Shown here in pieces: positions 32,980 to 41,585 of a DNA stretch of 64,000 nucleotides (position 1 is its first letter; each line of letters begins with the position of its first letter). This DNA comes from UBA11591 sp040220895. Lineage in GTDB: Bacteria; Bacteroidota; Bacteroidia; Flavobacteriales_E; Vicingaceae. The notes below the pieces were generated by a model. It searched no databases, had not been told where the DNA came from, and worked only from the letters and a program-made list of their open reading frames with translations. The stretch lies in contig JAVJVY010000001.1 of assembly GCA_040220895.1 (NCBI GenBank), forward strand, positions 186,001-250,000, in the 5' to 3' direction. The translations under genes and the position numbers were made by a program.

Positions 32980-33377
32980 GAAGCTGGGGGCGTTTGCCAG
33001 GACTTGCACCACCCACCCGGGTTAACGGCTCCGTTGACAAATAACTGGCATCCTCCGCAATCACCTTCGAATTTATCCGGTTGCCAGAAACGGCAGTTCT
33101 TACAATTCTGATCTTTAGTCTCTGATTTATTCACAAAGGCCACATTGTTTCTCAATTCCATATCTGCCTGACTCAGGTCATTGTTGTATTCACTGCAATC
33201 GACCATAGGCTGCGACGGTTCATTGTCCTTTTTGACCATGCTTTCCGGGCTTTTCATTCCCGGTGCCTGTTTGGGCGCACCTTCGCCACAGGCCGACAAA
33301 ATTGTTGCTCCGGTTATGGCTCCTGCTCCAAAAAGACCAAGCTTCTTGAGAAATTCTCCTCTCTTTAAGTTTTGCAT
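32976..33377 (-). CDS. High-potential iron-sulfur protein (HiPIP), exported as a lipoprotein
   Basis: The 133-residue protein starts with a signal segment containing KRGEFLKKLGLFGAGA, which resembles a twin-arginine signal but has a K-R pair, and a lipobox LSAC with Cys30 as the acylation site. The HiPIP domain is at the C-terminus. Cys92, Cys95, Cys110 and Cys124 follow a C-x2-C-x14-C-x13-C spacing, which suits a [4Fe-4S] cluster, with GGWCKSW around the last ligand. Folded export through Tat would suit a cofactor protein. It may carry electrons in the periplasm, but no partner gene is adjacent. Confidence 0.88.
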   Translation of the reverse strand: MQNLKRGEFLKKLGLFGAGAITGATILSACGEGAPKQAPGMKSPESMVKKDNEPSQPMVDCSEYNNDLSQADMELRNNVAFVNKSETKDQNCKNCRFWQPDKFEGDCGGCQLFVNGAVNPGGWCKSWQTPPAS

Positions 33378-33541
33378 AATGTTTAATCTATTTGATCATG
33401 TAATTCGCCAAAAAACGGGCTCAATACTCAAAATGGTCTTTGATTTCCCGAAATACATCTGGTTCAAATTACACTCCCAAAAGAGGGAACACGCAAGCTT
33501 AGTTCAATAAAAAACAGTCATAGAAGGACCAACCACTCACT

Positions 33542-33573
33542 CACTCACTCTCCCACCCACACTCACCCTTCAT
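33542..33573. repeat. 32-bp CACTCACTC-type repeat, copy 2
   Basis: This copy differs from 15648-15679 at two of 32 positions, both A to C. It lies directly before the first structured-element copy downstream of tRNA-Val(TAC), in the same orientation and relative order as at the other tRNA-Val locus. The preceding stretch from 33378 to 33541 shows no gene. Confidence 0.7.
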
Positions 33574-33581
33574 TTCTGGGC

Positions 33582-33666
33582 CCTTGTACCCAACGCAAAA
33601 GCGGCTTCGCCGTATTTTTTTAATTCACTAATCTTCGCTAAAGCGTGCTTTGCTCGATTAGATCCA
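33582..33666. repeat. 85-bp structured repeat, copy A, near tRNA-Val(TAC)
   Basis: Copy A begins CCTTGTACCCAACGCAAAA, then has hairpin 1 (CGGC, loop TTC, GCCG, then A and seven T) and hairpin 2 with outer stem CTAATC/GATTAG (33628-33633 with 33656-33661) and inner stem AAAG/CTTT closed by CGTG. It differs from copy B at three of 85 positions. Two of these form a compensatory pair in the outer stem (T-A here, A-T in copy B), so the paired structure has been kept. Copy A lacks hairpin 3 and is followed by a 44-bp spacer. Confidence 0.8.
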
Positions 33667-33710
33667 ACCGGGGATTACCTCACTTCGTTCGGTGATCCCT
33701 GGTGGGTTTT

Positions 33711-33795
33711 CCTTGTACCCAACGCAAAAGCGGCTTCGCCGTATTTTTTTATTTCACAAATCTTCGCTAAAGCGTGCTTTGCTCGATTTGATCCA
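33711..33795. repeat. 85-bp structured repeat, copy B, next to tRNA-Val(TAC)
   Basis: Copy B has the same order as copy A, with outer stem CAAATC/GATTTG (33757-33762 with 33785-33790), inner stem AAAG/CTTT with a bulged T, and seven T after hairpin 1. It runs into ATCCATAAAAAAA and the tRNA terminator, as at 15.7 kb. The left and right flanks ACGCAAAA and TTTTGCGT are inverted relative to each other, so copy B and the terminator together make a palindrome. Confidence 0.8.
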
Positions 33796-33796
33796 T

Positions 33797-33819
33797 AAAA
33801 AAAGTCCGCTATCGCGGAC
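33797..33819 (-). terminator. Terminator of tRNA-Val(TAC)
   Basis: On the minus strand GTCCGC, loop GATA, GCGGAC is followed by seven T. It starts 12 bases after the tRNA 3' end and matches the position of the terminator at the other tRNA-Val locus, with different paired bases. Confidence 0.8.
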
Positions 33820-33830
33820 CTTTTGCGTTG

Positions 33831-33905
33831 TGGGCGATGAGGGATTCGAACCCCCGACCCCCTCGGTGTAAACGAGGTGCTCTGAACCAACTGAGCTAAT
33901 CGCCC
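33831..33905 (-). tRNA. tRNA-Val (anticodon TAC)
   Basis: The minus strand gives a 75-nt cloverleaf with acceptor stem GGGCGAT/ATCGCCC, anticodon stem CCTCG/CGAGG and loop TTTACAC, so anticodon TAC. The T arm has GGGGGTTCGAATCCC. The discriminator is A and CCA is not encoded. The region 33906-34116 before the next gene shows no further gene. Confidence 0.95.
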
Positions 33906-34116
33906 GAATTTGAGGGTGCAAATATATGTTATTTGACTATTTAGTTTCATGATTCAATTGGAAATTCTTTTACGCCTTTAAGTTCAATGACAGCCCAACT
34001 ATCCTGATGCATATTAAATTGTCAAATACTTGACATAAAACCATTTAATCTGAATAACCGCCGAGCCATAGCTGTTAGGGCGTAACTTTAAGTAAATCAT
34101 CATTAAATTATAGATT

Positions 34117-36357
34117 ATGACACATGTTTACACTTTTTTAAAATCATTATGCATTGCATCAACAGGGTTGTTGATGCTCTTAATACCTAAAATAAGCTCG
34201 GCTCAGATAAGCACCTTTCCCTACACGGAAACATTTGGTGCCTCTGGCTGCGGCTTACCTACCGGCTTCTCCAATACCGGTTCTGACCCGTGGGATTTTC
34301 AAAATACCAGTGAAACCTACATGGAAGGATTGGATCATACTTCTGGCGGTGGTTGTTTTGCCAGTATGGACGATTCGGGCGGAGCGGCAGATGATTCCTG
34401 CGTACTTACCTCACCGACCTTTGACTTGACTTCCATTCCCGGTGCACAGCTAAGGTTTTGGTGGCAAAACAGCAACTCGACCACTTCTGCTCCCGATTTA
34501 ACAGGACCCAGACCCTGGTCGAATTTATACGTTGATATATCCACCAATGGAGGAACCACCTGGACCAGGGATGTTGTAGCCCTTGAAGATAGCCAGCAAA
34601 TTGGCTGGGCAGAAGCCATTGTAAATTTGGCACCTTACGTTTCTTCCAGTACAGTTATCCGTTTCAGGGGCTTGGAAACCAGGTCCTTCAGAAGTGATTT
34701 ATCGCTGGACGATATCCTTATTTTTGAGCCACAACAATGGGATGCAGAATTGGCGGCTATTATCAACCCGGTAAGCGGCGGTTGTGGAGACGCAGCAGCT
34801 ACTGTAGAGATTCAGGTTGTGAATAATGGCGTTGATACCATCACATCCCTGCCCGTGTTTTATCAGAAAGATGGCGGAACTCCGGTTGTGGATACCATCA
34901 CAACGACAATACTCCCCGCCTCTTCTTTAACGCATGTTTTTTCGACCAACCTGGATTTATCGGTTGCCGGTAACGTAAATCTGAAGGTTTGGACGGACCT
35001 GGCTCTGGACAGCGTTTTTACCAATGATACTTTGAGTGCAGTGATTATCATCGCGCCTACCATTTCCTCGTATCCTTACTATCAGGATTTTGAAGCGGGA
35101 CAGGCTGGATGGGTAATGTCTGGCATTAATTCATCATGGGCTTTTGGTACGCCTAACAAGAATATTATTCAGGGAGCAGCATCAGGAGTTAACGCTTTTG
35201 TGAACGGAGGTTTAACAGGAACCTATAACGTAAATGAGAATTCAGAAGTGACAGGCCCTTGCTTTAATTTCTCTTCAACTCAAGGCGAGCTTTGGGTTTC
35301 TCTTGACATCTGGTACGATGCCGAATTCAGTTGGGACGGTGCCGTGCTTCAGTATTCCACCGATGACGGAATAAGCTGGAGCAACGTCGGAGATCTTAAT
35401 GACCCTTTCAATTGGTACACGGACGGTTCCATCAATGGAAATCCCGGCGGACAACAAGTGGGTTGGAGCGGCACTGGAACCAGCGGTTCGCAGGCATGGA
35501 TCAATGCCAAGCACGCATTGCCGGCGTCCATATCGAACAATAGCAAGGTAATTTTCCGAATTGCTTTTGGATCTGACGGTTCGGTAGTGGACGACGGCTT
35601 TGCTTTTGACAACTTCGCCGTTGTGGATTATTCTGAAGTAGATCTTGGACCTGATCAATTGTCGCTGTGCGGAACTAGCCAGACGATACTTAAATCGGGT
35701 GCAATGTCCTGGGGTGACCACTTATGGAGTACGACTGAGACAACTGACAGCATCATTGTGAGCACTCAAGGTCAGTATTGGGTAGAATTCACAGACACGA
35801 TTTTGGATTTTACCTCATCAGATACCATTGTGATCATTGAGTCCACACCACCCAACATCAATTTTACATCGGCTTTTGATACCATTGCACTGAATTCATC
35901 GACGGTATTGGATCCTCAGCTGCCATTTGACTTGGATTACATTTGGACGCCCGGTAACTTTACCTTCCCTTACCTGTTAATCAGAGGGACAGATTATGGT
36001 GTTGGCACGTATGTCTTCAACCTGAAAGTAACGGATTCCGTGCTTTGTTCTGATCAGGCTAGCATTACAGTGACCATCGTCGACTTCACCGGTTTGGATG
36101 AAGAGGAAAGTGCTTCCATCAGCTTATACCCGAACCCTGTAAGTGATTACCTGAATGTTCAGTTGTCGGGAATCACTTCTGATCAGGTCGTGTTGGAGCT
36201 TTTCGGAATGGATGGAAAGCGGCACTTCAGCAGACAATTGGATGCATATAACACAGATCAAACGGTTATAGACCTGAGAGATTTGGCCAGTGGCATGTAC
36301 ACCCTTGTGGTAAGTACAGAAAATGGCAGAATGACAGAGATCATCGTCAAGCAATAA
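34117..36357 (+). CDS. Large T9SS-exported adhesin-like protein
   Basis: The 746-residue product has a signal peptide (about 1-31, ending near SSAQ), then a jelly-roll (MAM or concanavalin-like) segment starting FPYTETFGASGCGLP, a beta-sandwich linker domain (about 205-310), a second jelly-roll starting YPYYQDFEAGQAGW (about 313-505), an Ig-like part, and a T9SS type A sorting domain starting LYPNPVSDYLNV (about 669) and ending GMYTLVVST. This architecture is common among secreted or surface-attached Bacteroidota proteins that bind polymers. No catalytic residues are visible. A good terminator follows. Confidence 0.82.
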   Translation: MTHVYTFLKSLCIASTGLLMLLIPKISSAQISTFPYTETFGASGCGLPTGFSNTGSDPWDFQNTSETYMEGLDHTSGGGCFASMDDSGGAADDSCVLTSPTFDLTSIPGAQLRFWWQNSNSTTSAPDLTGPRPWSNLYVDISTNGGTTWTRDVVALEDSQQIGWAEAIVNLAPYVSSSTVIRFRGLETRSFRSDLSLDDILIFEPQQWDAELAAIINPVSGGCGDAAATVEIQVVNNGVDTITSLPVFYQKDGGTPVVDTITTTILPASSLTHVFSTNLDLSVAGNVNLKVWTDLALDSVFTNDTLSAVIIIAPTISSYPYYQDFEAGQAGWVMSGINSSWAFGTPNKNIIQGAASGVNAFVNGGLTGTYNVNENSEVTGPCFNFSSTQGELWVSLDIWYDAEFSWDGAVLQYSTDDGISWSNVGDLNDPFNWYTDGSINGNPGGQQVGWSGTGTSGSQAWINAKHALPASISNNSKVIFRIAFGSDGSVVDDGFAFDNFAVVDYSEVDLGPDQLSLCGTSQTILKSGAMSWGDHLWSTTETTDSIIVSTQGQYWVEFTDTILDFTSSDTIVIIESTPPNINFTSAFDTIALNSSTVLDPQLPFDLDYIWTPGNFTFPYLLIRGTDYGVGTYVFNLKVTDSVLCSDQASITVTIVDFTGLDEEESASISLYPNPVSDYLNVQLSGITSDQVVLELFGMDGKRHFSRQLDAYNTDQTVIDLRDLASGMYTLVVSTENGRMTEIIVKQ

Positions 36358-36379
36358 GATTTCTGGCCATCAGAAACCA

Positions 36380-36406
36380 GCCGGGGCCTTTGGTCCCGGC
36401 TTTTTT
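36380..36406 (+). terminator. Intrinsic terminator after the T9SS cargo gene
   Basis: GCCGGGGCC, loop TTT, GGTCCCGGC followed by six T. The stem is nine pairs with one G-T pair, 23 bases after the stop codon. Confidence 0.88.
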
Positions 36407-36466
36407 ATTTACGCCTGGTGCGGCTTAAATGCAATAAAAAGATCGTTGAAACTTCTACCAATATTC

Positions 36467-38371
36467 CTAATTGGCCATTCGCTTATTGTAATACCAAAGG
36501 CCGGCGATAACGGCAATGGAGAATGCCTGGGCAACCATGGTCTGAACGGTGGGATATATACCCAATATGCCCATACGGATATTCCAGGAAAGCGATTGAA
36601 CACCAACCGTGCCACTTTCCTGCAATGCATGCACGCCCTCACCGGTGAGAATAACAGCCAAAACAACAATGATGGCCGAAGAAAACAAAAAGACCTTCCT
36701 GAGGTTGATCCTTGTAAAAAGCTTTAATATGGCCCAGGACAAAAACGTAACAATAACCGTCGCGATGATCAGACCGAGCCAAATTCCGGCAGAATCATCG
36801 GGTGAATCTACCTTTAATGATGACAAGAAGATCACCGATTCAAAAGCCTCCCTAAACACTACGATAAAGGAAAACACCGTTAGTCCAAACATTTTATTGC
36901 TGTCAATGAGCGATACAATCCGCTCTTCAACAAACTTTCGCCATTTGGAGACTTCGGTTTTACTGTGCAACCAGAAACCCATAAAAACCAGCACACCTGC
37001 CGCAAAGAGTGTCAATGATCCTTCCATCAACTCTCGGCTGGCAACGCTCCAGGAAACCAGCTGGTCAATAAAAAACCAACCCATCGCTCCGAACAGTACA
37101 GCAGCTATCCAACCGGCGTGAACCCACATCATTGCCTTTTCGGCCTTCAGCGACTTTAAGATGGCCAGTATCGAAATGATGATGAGAAAGGCTTCGAGGC
37201 CTTCTCTGATAAGGATGGATGAGGCTAAAAATGTGGTAAATAAAAGTCCCTTAGACTGACCTTCGAGCAGTGCACCAGCCTCGTTTAGAACTGTGACTGA
37301 TTCATTGGCAAGATTTTCCACTTCGCTTAATTCCATGCGATTTTTAATGGCATTTCGAAGACCCATCATTGATTGCTCTAGGCGACCCACCATCTGTGCG
37401 TCGCTGGCCGCAAGCCTGTTTTCAACCGGCTCAACACCTTCGAGGTAGGCTTTCAATGCAAATTCGAAAGCCAAGTCAATGGCTCCCTTTTTGTACTCAT
37501 TTAAGCTTGTTTCCACGTACTTCTTTGCCAGATCGATTGTGCTTCCCTGGAATTGACCAATGCGATATTGCCTGATCGCGGTAAGATCAAGTTCATTCTG
37601 GCCGTAGTTAGCCATTAGTTCTTCATCTGAAAGTGTTGCCGCCTCGAGGAGTGAAACGGGAATTTCATCCGAACTTATTTCTGTCATCGCCTTCGGATGT
37701 CCAAGGGAGGTAATGTAAAATGCCACGGCCCAGATTTCTTCTTCCGAGAGGCTTTCGATGGGCATCATTCCCGTTCCGGGGATTCCCAGACGAATGGTAT
37801 TGTATACCTGAAAGGGAGAGAGCTTTCCAAGGCGAACAGAATCGTAAAAATCAGAAGGTCGTGGATCAAGGCTCGATGCAAGTGGGCCCTGTCCATCAGC
37901 CTTTTCTCCGTGACATGAAGAACAATTTATTTGATACAACGATGCACCTTCTGCAATATTCGGCCAGGATGCTGGCGCATTTGACACCAAATTTAATGCC
38001 AGGATTGATTTTTTGATTTCACGACATCGATTGGATATATCTTTGGCCGTGCTTTTTTGAGCTATAGCCTTTCCCAATTCAATAAGTTTCATTGAAATGC
38101 CAGCGCTGTCTTCTACCGCGACTTCGGCCGTAAGCCTCTTGAAATGATCAATGGTGATGGCTGAAAATTCACTCATCTCCCGGAACTCAAATTCATTGAT
38201 CACCACACCACTATCCACCGCATTAGGGTAGTCCCTATCAATATAATCCAACATACTTATCAGTGTGCGGGCATCGCTGTCTATACTGGAAGAGAAACTT
38301 AGGAAAGGGATAAATAAAAAGAATATCAAGAAGACCTTATTAACCAAATAATTGGTTGGTTTTCCAGTCAT
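36467..38371 (-). CDS. Cytochrome c-FTR1 iron permease fusion protein
   Basis: I start at MTGKPTNYLVNK (38371), which leads a normal signal helix; an earlier in-frame ATG lies at 38410. Numbered from this Met, the periplasmic part contains a class I cytochrome c domain with CSSCH (150-154) and a probable Met ligand in GTGMMP (about 202). A helical linker follows (about 230-375), then an FTR1 family membrane domain with the two iron-binding motifs REGLE (389-393) and REAFE (507-511). FTR1 carries ferric iron after oxidation of ferrous iron; here the haem domain could supply the oxidant path in the same chain. It is convergent with the T9SS cargo gene. Confidence 0.9.
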   Translation of the reverse strand: MTGKPTNYLVNKVFLIFFLFIPFLSFSSSIDSDARTLISMLDYIDRDYPNAVDSGVVINEFEFREMSEFSAITIDHFKRLTAEVAVEDSAGISMKLIELGKAIAQKSTAKDISNRCREIKKSILALNLVSNAPASWPNIAEGASLYQINCSSCHGEKADGQGPLASSLDPRPSDFYDSVRLGKLSPFQVYNTIRLGIPGTGMMPIESLSEEEIWAVAFYITSLGHPKAMTEISSDEIPVSLLEAATLSDEELMANYGQNELDLTAIRQYRIGQFQGSTIDLAKKYVETSLNEYKKGAIDLAFEFALKAYLEGVEPVENRLAASDAQMVGRLEQSMMGLRNAIKNRMELSEVENLANESVTVLNEAGALLEGQSKGLLFTTFLASSILIREGLEAFLIIISILAILKSLKAEKAMMWVHAGWIAAVLFGAMGWFFIDQLVSWSVASRELMEGSLTLFAAGVLVFMGFWLHSKTEVSKWRKFVEERIVSLIDSNKMFGLTVFSFIVVFREAFESVIFLSSLKVDSPDDSAGIWLGLIIATVIVTFLSWAILKLFTRINLRKVFLFSSAIIVVLAVILTGEGVHALQESGTVGVQSLSWNIRMGILGIYPTVQTMVAQAFSIAVIAGLWYYNKRMAN

Positions 38372-38528
38372 CACAAGCGGTTTTTTCAGGCAATAGGGCA
38401 AGAAATGCAAAGTTTCCGTTAATTTATTGTCAAGATTACGGAAGATTTAAATAAAAAAAGCCAAGATTGCATACCCTAATAAGGGTAAACTTCCTGCCAA
38501 TCACGCGGTATTAAACACATTATCAAGA

Positions 38529-39299
38529 ATGATCAATTGGAAAGAATTAATAGGAGTAGAAGAGAAAACGGGACTTTCATTAAGTGGAGGTGCCGTCTAC
38601 GGTGCCGCACATATCGGAGTCATTCAAGCACTCGAAGAATATGATATTAAAATCAATAGCGTCGCAGGAACAAGCATAGGAGCATTTGTTGGAGCATTAT
38701 ACACCTTTGGAATGAAAAGTGACGAAATGAAAGAGGCCCTTGCAGATATTGATTGGTTCGACATTTCGTCGATTTCACTATCCAAATTCGGCCTTTTATC
38801 CAATCGAAAAATGGGTAAATTCATAGAAAAGCACATTGGTAAGGCGCATTTTGAGGATGCCAAGATCAGTCTTGACATTATCGCCACTGACATCACCACG
38901 GGTCAAGCCGTTGTGCTGAACCAGGGGTCGGTCGTGGATGCTGTCATTGCCAGTGCAAGCATTCCTGGTATTTTCAATCCCATTGAAAAAGATGGCATGC
39001 TGCTGTGTGACGGCGGTATGGTAGAAAATCTTCCAATTTCACCGCTGAAAGCTCGAAAGCTGGACAGAATCATCGCCGTTGATCTGAACTCTAAGATTCA
39101 TGCAAAGCGACCGGAGAACATCATAGAATTGCTAATGAATGCTTTTCATTATACCCTGATGAATTCGACCAAACACGTGGCTCCAGACGCCGACTTATTA
39201 ATACAACCCGATCTATCGGCATTCAATAGGTACGATACCAAACAAACCAAAGAGTTGATCGCCAAGGGCTATGAAACAACGATTTCTGCTTTAAAGTAA
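38529..39299 (+). CDS. Patatin-like phospholipase
   Basis: The 256-residue protein has the patatin catalytic dyad and oxyanion features. SLSGGAVYGAAHIGV (about residues 17-31) provides the glycine-rich oxyanion loop, GTSIG (47-51) has the nucleophile Ser49, and DGGMVENLP (about 163-171) has the catalytic Asp. It lacks a signal peptide and should hydrolyse lipid esters in the cytoplasm or at the inner membrane. It is monocistronic. Confidence 0.92.
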   Translation: MINWKELIGVEEKTGLSLSGGAVYGAAHIGVIQALEEYDIKINSVAGTSIGAFVGALYTFGMKSDEMKEALADIDWFDISSISLSKFGLLSNRKMGKFIEKHIGKAHFEDAKISLDIIATDITTGQAVVLNQGSVVDAVIASASIPGIFNPIEKDGMLLCDGGMVENLPISPLKARKLDRIIAVDLNSKIHAKRPENIIELLMNAFHYTLMNSTKHVAPDADLLIQPDLSAFNRYDTKQTKELIAKGYETTISALK

Positions 39300-39320
39300 C
39301 TATTGACTTAAAAGGGATAT

Positions 39321-39980
39321 TCAGTTGACTTCGTTGAAAACCCGATTGCGGTCTACGAAATATGCGATGATTACAAAAAGCCACTGAAACTGACTGGCCC
39401 AGGCAATGGTTGCAACATCAGGAGGTGGAGGTCCGAAAAGGTTTGATAATTCAATGACCACAAAGAGAAGAATTAATGCCATGAGACCATACCTTCCGAA
39501 GTTGTTTTTAGCCGCCGTACTTCGAATGTACAGGTAAACACCGCCAAAGAAAAAGACGGCTTCCAATACAATGGTCAACCAGGCGTAATTCCAGAAACCC
39601 AATCCAAAGCGGGACTCACCCCAAGGAGTTGCCGGTAAATCTGGCCGATGAACCAAAAGGTCCAGAAACCAATGCGAAAGAACACAAGTAAAAATGACCA
39701 GGGCGTAGGCCTGTTTTTTGGTGATCATCCAGGTAACCAATCCGCACAGGGCCGCCCATATGGCAACCATCAACAAACTGTGGGAAATGGGATAGTGAAT
39801 AAAATCCAGCGGTGTTACAACGGTAATGCCGGGTTCAATTGCAACTTCCTCCAGGCCCAATAGTAGCAAATTGGGCCAGAGCAGGTCCAAAAACTGGGCA
39901 GCAATAAATAATACGGCAAGTGAAATACCGGGAGCTAACTTTTTTGCGGCAAAACCGACGCCAAAATGACCTATGAACAT
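39321..39980 (-). CDS. Multi-pass membrane protein of unknown function
   Basis: The 219-residue protein has about six hydrophobic segments. The first segment MFIGHFGVGFAAKK and the later HYPISHSLLM and LSHWFLDLLVH carry histidines and aspartates at the membrane edge, a layout I associate with membrane-bound metal-dependent hydrolase-like (YdjM/DUF457-type) proteins. This assignment is loose. It is convergent with the patatin gene. Confidence 0.65.
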   Translation of the reverse strand: MFIGHFGVGFAAKKLAPGISLAVLFIAAQFLDLLWPNLLLLGLEEVAIEPGITVVTPLDFIHYPISHSLLMVAIWAALCGLVTWMITKKQAYALVIFTCVLSHWFLDLLVHRPDLPATPWGESRFGLGFWNYAWLTIVLEAVFFFGGVYLYIRSTAAKNNFGRYGLMALILLFVVIELSNLFGPPPPDVATIAWASQFQWLFVIIAYFVDRNRVFNEVN

Positions 39981-40101
39981 GCTTGTTGAATTGTCATCCG
40001 AAAATAAAGTATTTTAATTAGCTTTAATTCAGGCTCATCCAACTATGGATCAAAATTGAAAGGCAATCCATATATTCGCTTGGTTGATTTAATAAAAAAA
40101 T

Positions 40102-41574
40102 ATGGTAAAGCATCTCGCCATCGTCACGCTATTTGCGGTAAGCACGGTATTTTATATTCAGGCCCAGACCTATTGTACTCCAAGTTTTTCAAGCGGATGC
40201 ACTTTTAATAATTACATATCCAGTGTCAGTGTTGGTGGTATGAGCAATACGGCCAGTGGGTGCACGGTATCCAACTATACCAACAAGGTAGCCACCATGG
40301 ATGCCGGAGATACCATTCCAATGACCGTCACAACAGCCGGTTGGGATGGTATAGCCATTTACGTTGATCTGAATAACGACGGCGACATGACCGACGCAGG
40401 TGAAATGCTCTACGTCAAATACACGGCCAATCAGCCACCAATAACCTACAACTTTAACATTACCATTCCGGCCAGTACTTCTCCGGGCAATCACCGGTTT
40501 CGTGTGAATTGTGGAAATGGTGGGTCCGTTGGCGGTGGTAACCCATGTGTGAGCGCAGCGTACGGAAATTTTCATGACTATACCCTATCTGTTAACAACA
40601 ATTGTCCGTCTGATTCCAATTTAACCGTCACCAACATCACACCTAGCAGTGCGAGTATTTCATGGGCACCGCGGAATGGTATTGGCTATGAATACATATT
40701 AGATACCCTTGCTTCCACTCCAACATCGGCAGGAACCCCCACCACAACCACCAGTTTCTCTCCCAGCAATCTTACCAACGGAACGCATTATTATTTTCAC
40801 ATTCGCACCAGTTGTGGTAATGGTCAATTCTCGGCATGGGGAATGATTGACTTTGTGGCTTGTACGACGCCCAATGCCCAAATCAATCAATCAGGCAACG
40901 TCAGCCTTTGCCGAGGCGATACAGTATTGTTGACTGTGCCCTTTGATAGCTCTTACAACTACACCTGGTTCCGCAATGGCACTAAAATCCCGGGGCAAAA
41001 TGCAAATTCAATTCAAGTGATCACCTTTCCGGCCAAATACCATGTTGAGGTCGAAACTTTTCCGGGTTGCATGTCAATCAGCGACGTGGCCGATGTCAAG
41101 ATCTACGACAAGCCAGGTGCACCGGTACTGACCGTCAACGGCAGTCAATTGTTAACCGCGGGCTTTTTCTCTTACCAATGGTTTCTTAACGGAACATTGA
41201 TCAGCGGTTCTAATGGTCCCAGTCATCTGGCTTTGTCGAATGGAAGCTATTTTGTGATTGGAACCGACAGTAATGGATGTTCTGCAGGATCAGATACAGT
41301 GGAATTGACAACTGTTGGCTTATCGGATGTTGAAGGTCAATCTCTTTTAAAGGTATTCCCAAATCCCACGACGAATGTGTTGAATATCAGCCTGGAAACC
41401 GACGCATCTTGGCGTGCCAAATTTTACAACCTTCAAGGTGTTCTGCTGGAACAACGCGACGTCGTTAATGAGCAAAGTGTTCAATTAGACCTGGGGGATT
41501 ATTCCAAAGGTTCTTACTTTCTGATAGTCGAAACAGCTGGACGTGGCATGCAGCGCCTGATCGTGCTTCATTGA
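40102..41574 (+). CDS. T9SS-exported protein with GEVED-type and Fn3 domains
   Basis: After a signal peptide (ending near YIQAQ) the 490-residue protein has a GEVED-like domain (about 24-160, with WDGIAIYVDLNNDGDMTDAGE), an Fn3 domain (about 170-250), an Ig-like segment (about 260-330), a second short beta domain, and a T9SS sorting domain (KVFPNPTTNVLNIS near 417, ending SYFLIVET). The calcium-like DLNNDGD loop in the GEVED part may bind metal. It is probably a surface or secreted structural or binding protein, with no enzymatic motif. Confidence 0.82.
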   Translation: MVKHLAIVTLFAVSTVFYIQAQTYCTPSFSSGCTFNNYISSVSVGGMSNTASGCTVSNYTNKVATMDAGDTIPMTVTTAGWDGIAIYVDLNNDGDMTDAGEMLYVKYTANQPPITYNFNITIPASTSPGNHRFRVNCGNGGSVGGGNPCVSAAYGNFHDYTLSVNNNCPSDSNLTVTNITPSSASISWAPRNGIGYEYILDTLASTPTSAGTPTTTTSFSPSNLTNGTHYYFHIRTSCGNGQFSAWGMIDFVACTTPNAQINQSGNVSLCRGDTVLLTVPFDSSYNYTWFRNGTKIPGQNANSIQVITFPAKYHVEVETFPGCMSISDVADVKIYDKPGAPVLTVNGSQLLTAGFFSYQWFLNGTLISGSNGPSHLALSNGSYFVIGTDSNGCSAGSDTVELTTVGLSDVEGQSLLKVFPNPTTNVLNISLETDASWRAKFYNLQGVLLEQRDVVNEQSVQLDLGDYSKGSYFLIVETAGRGMQRLIVLH

Positions 41575-41585
41575 TTAAAAAAGCG

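Noticed and set aside
33582..33830. GIY-YIG nuclease gene next to the tRNA, as I have seen in some Bacteroidota
   Set aside because: No frame with GIY and YIG motifs is present on either strand at either tRNA-Val locus.
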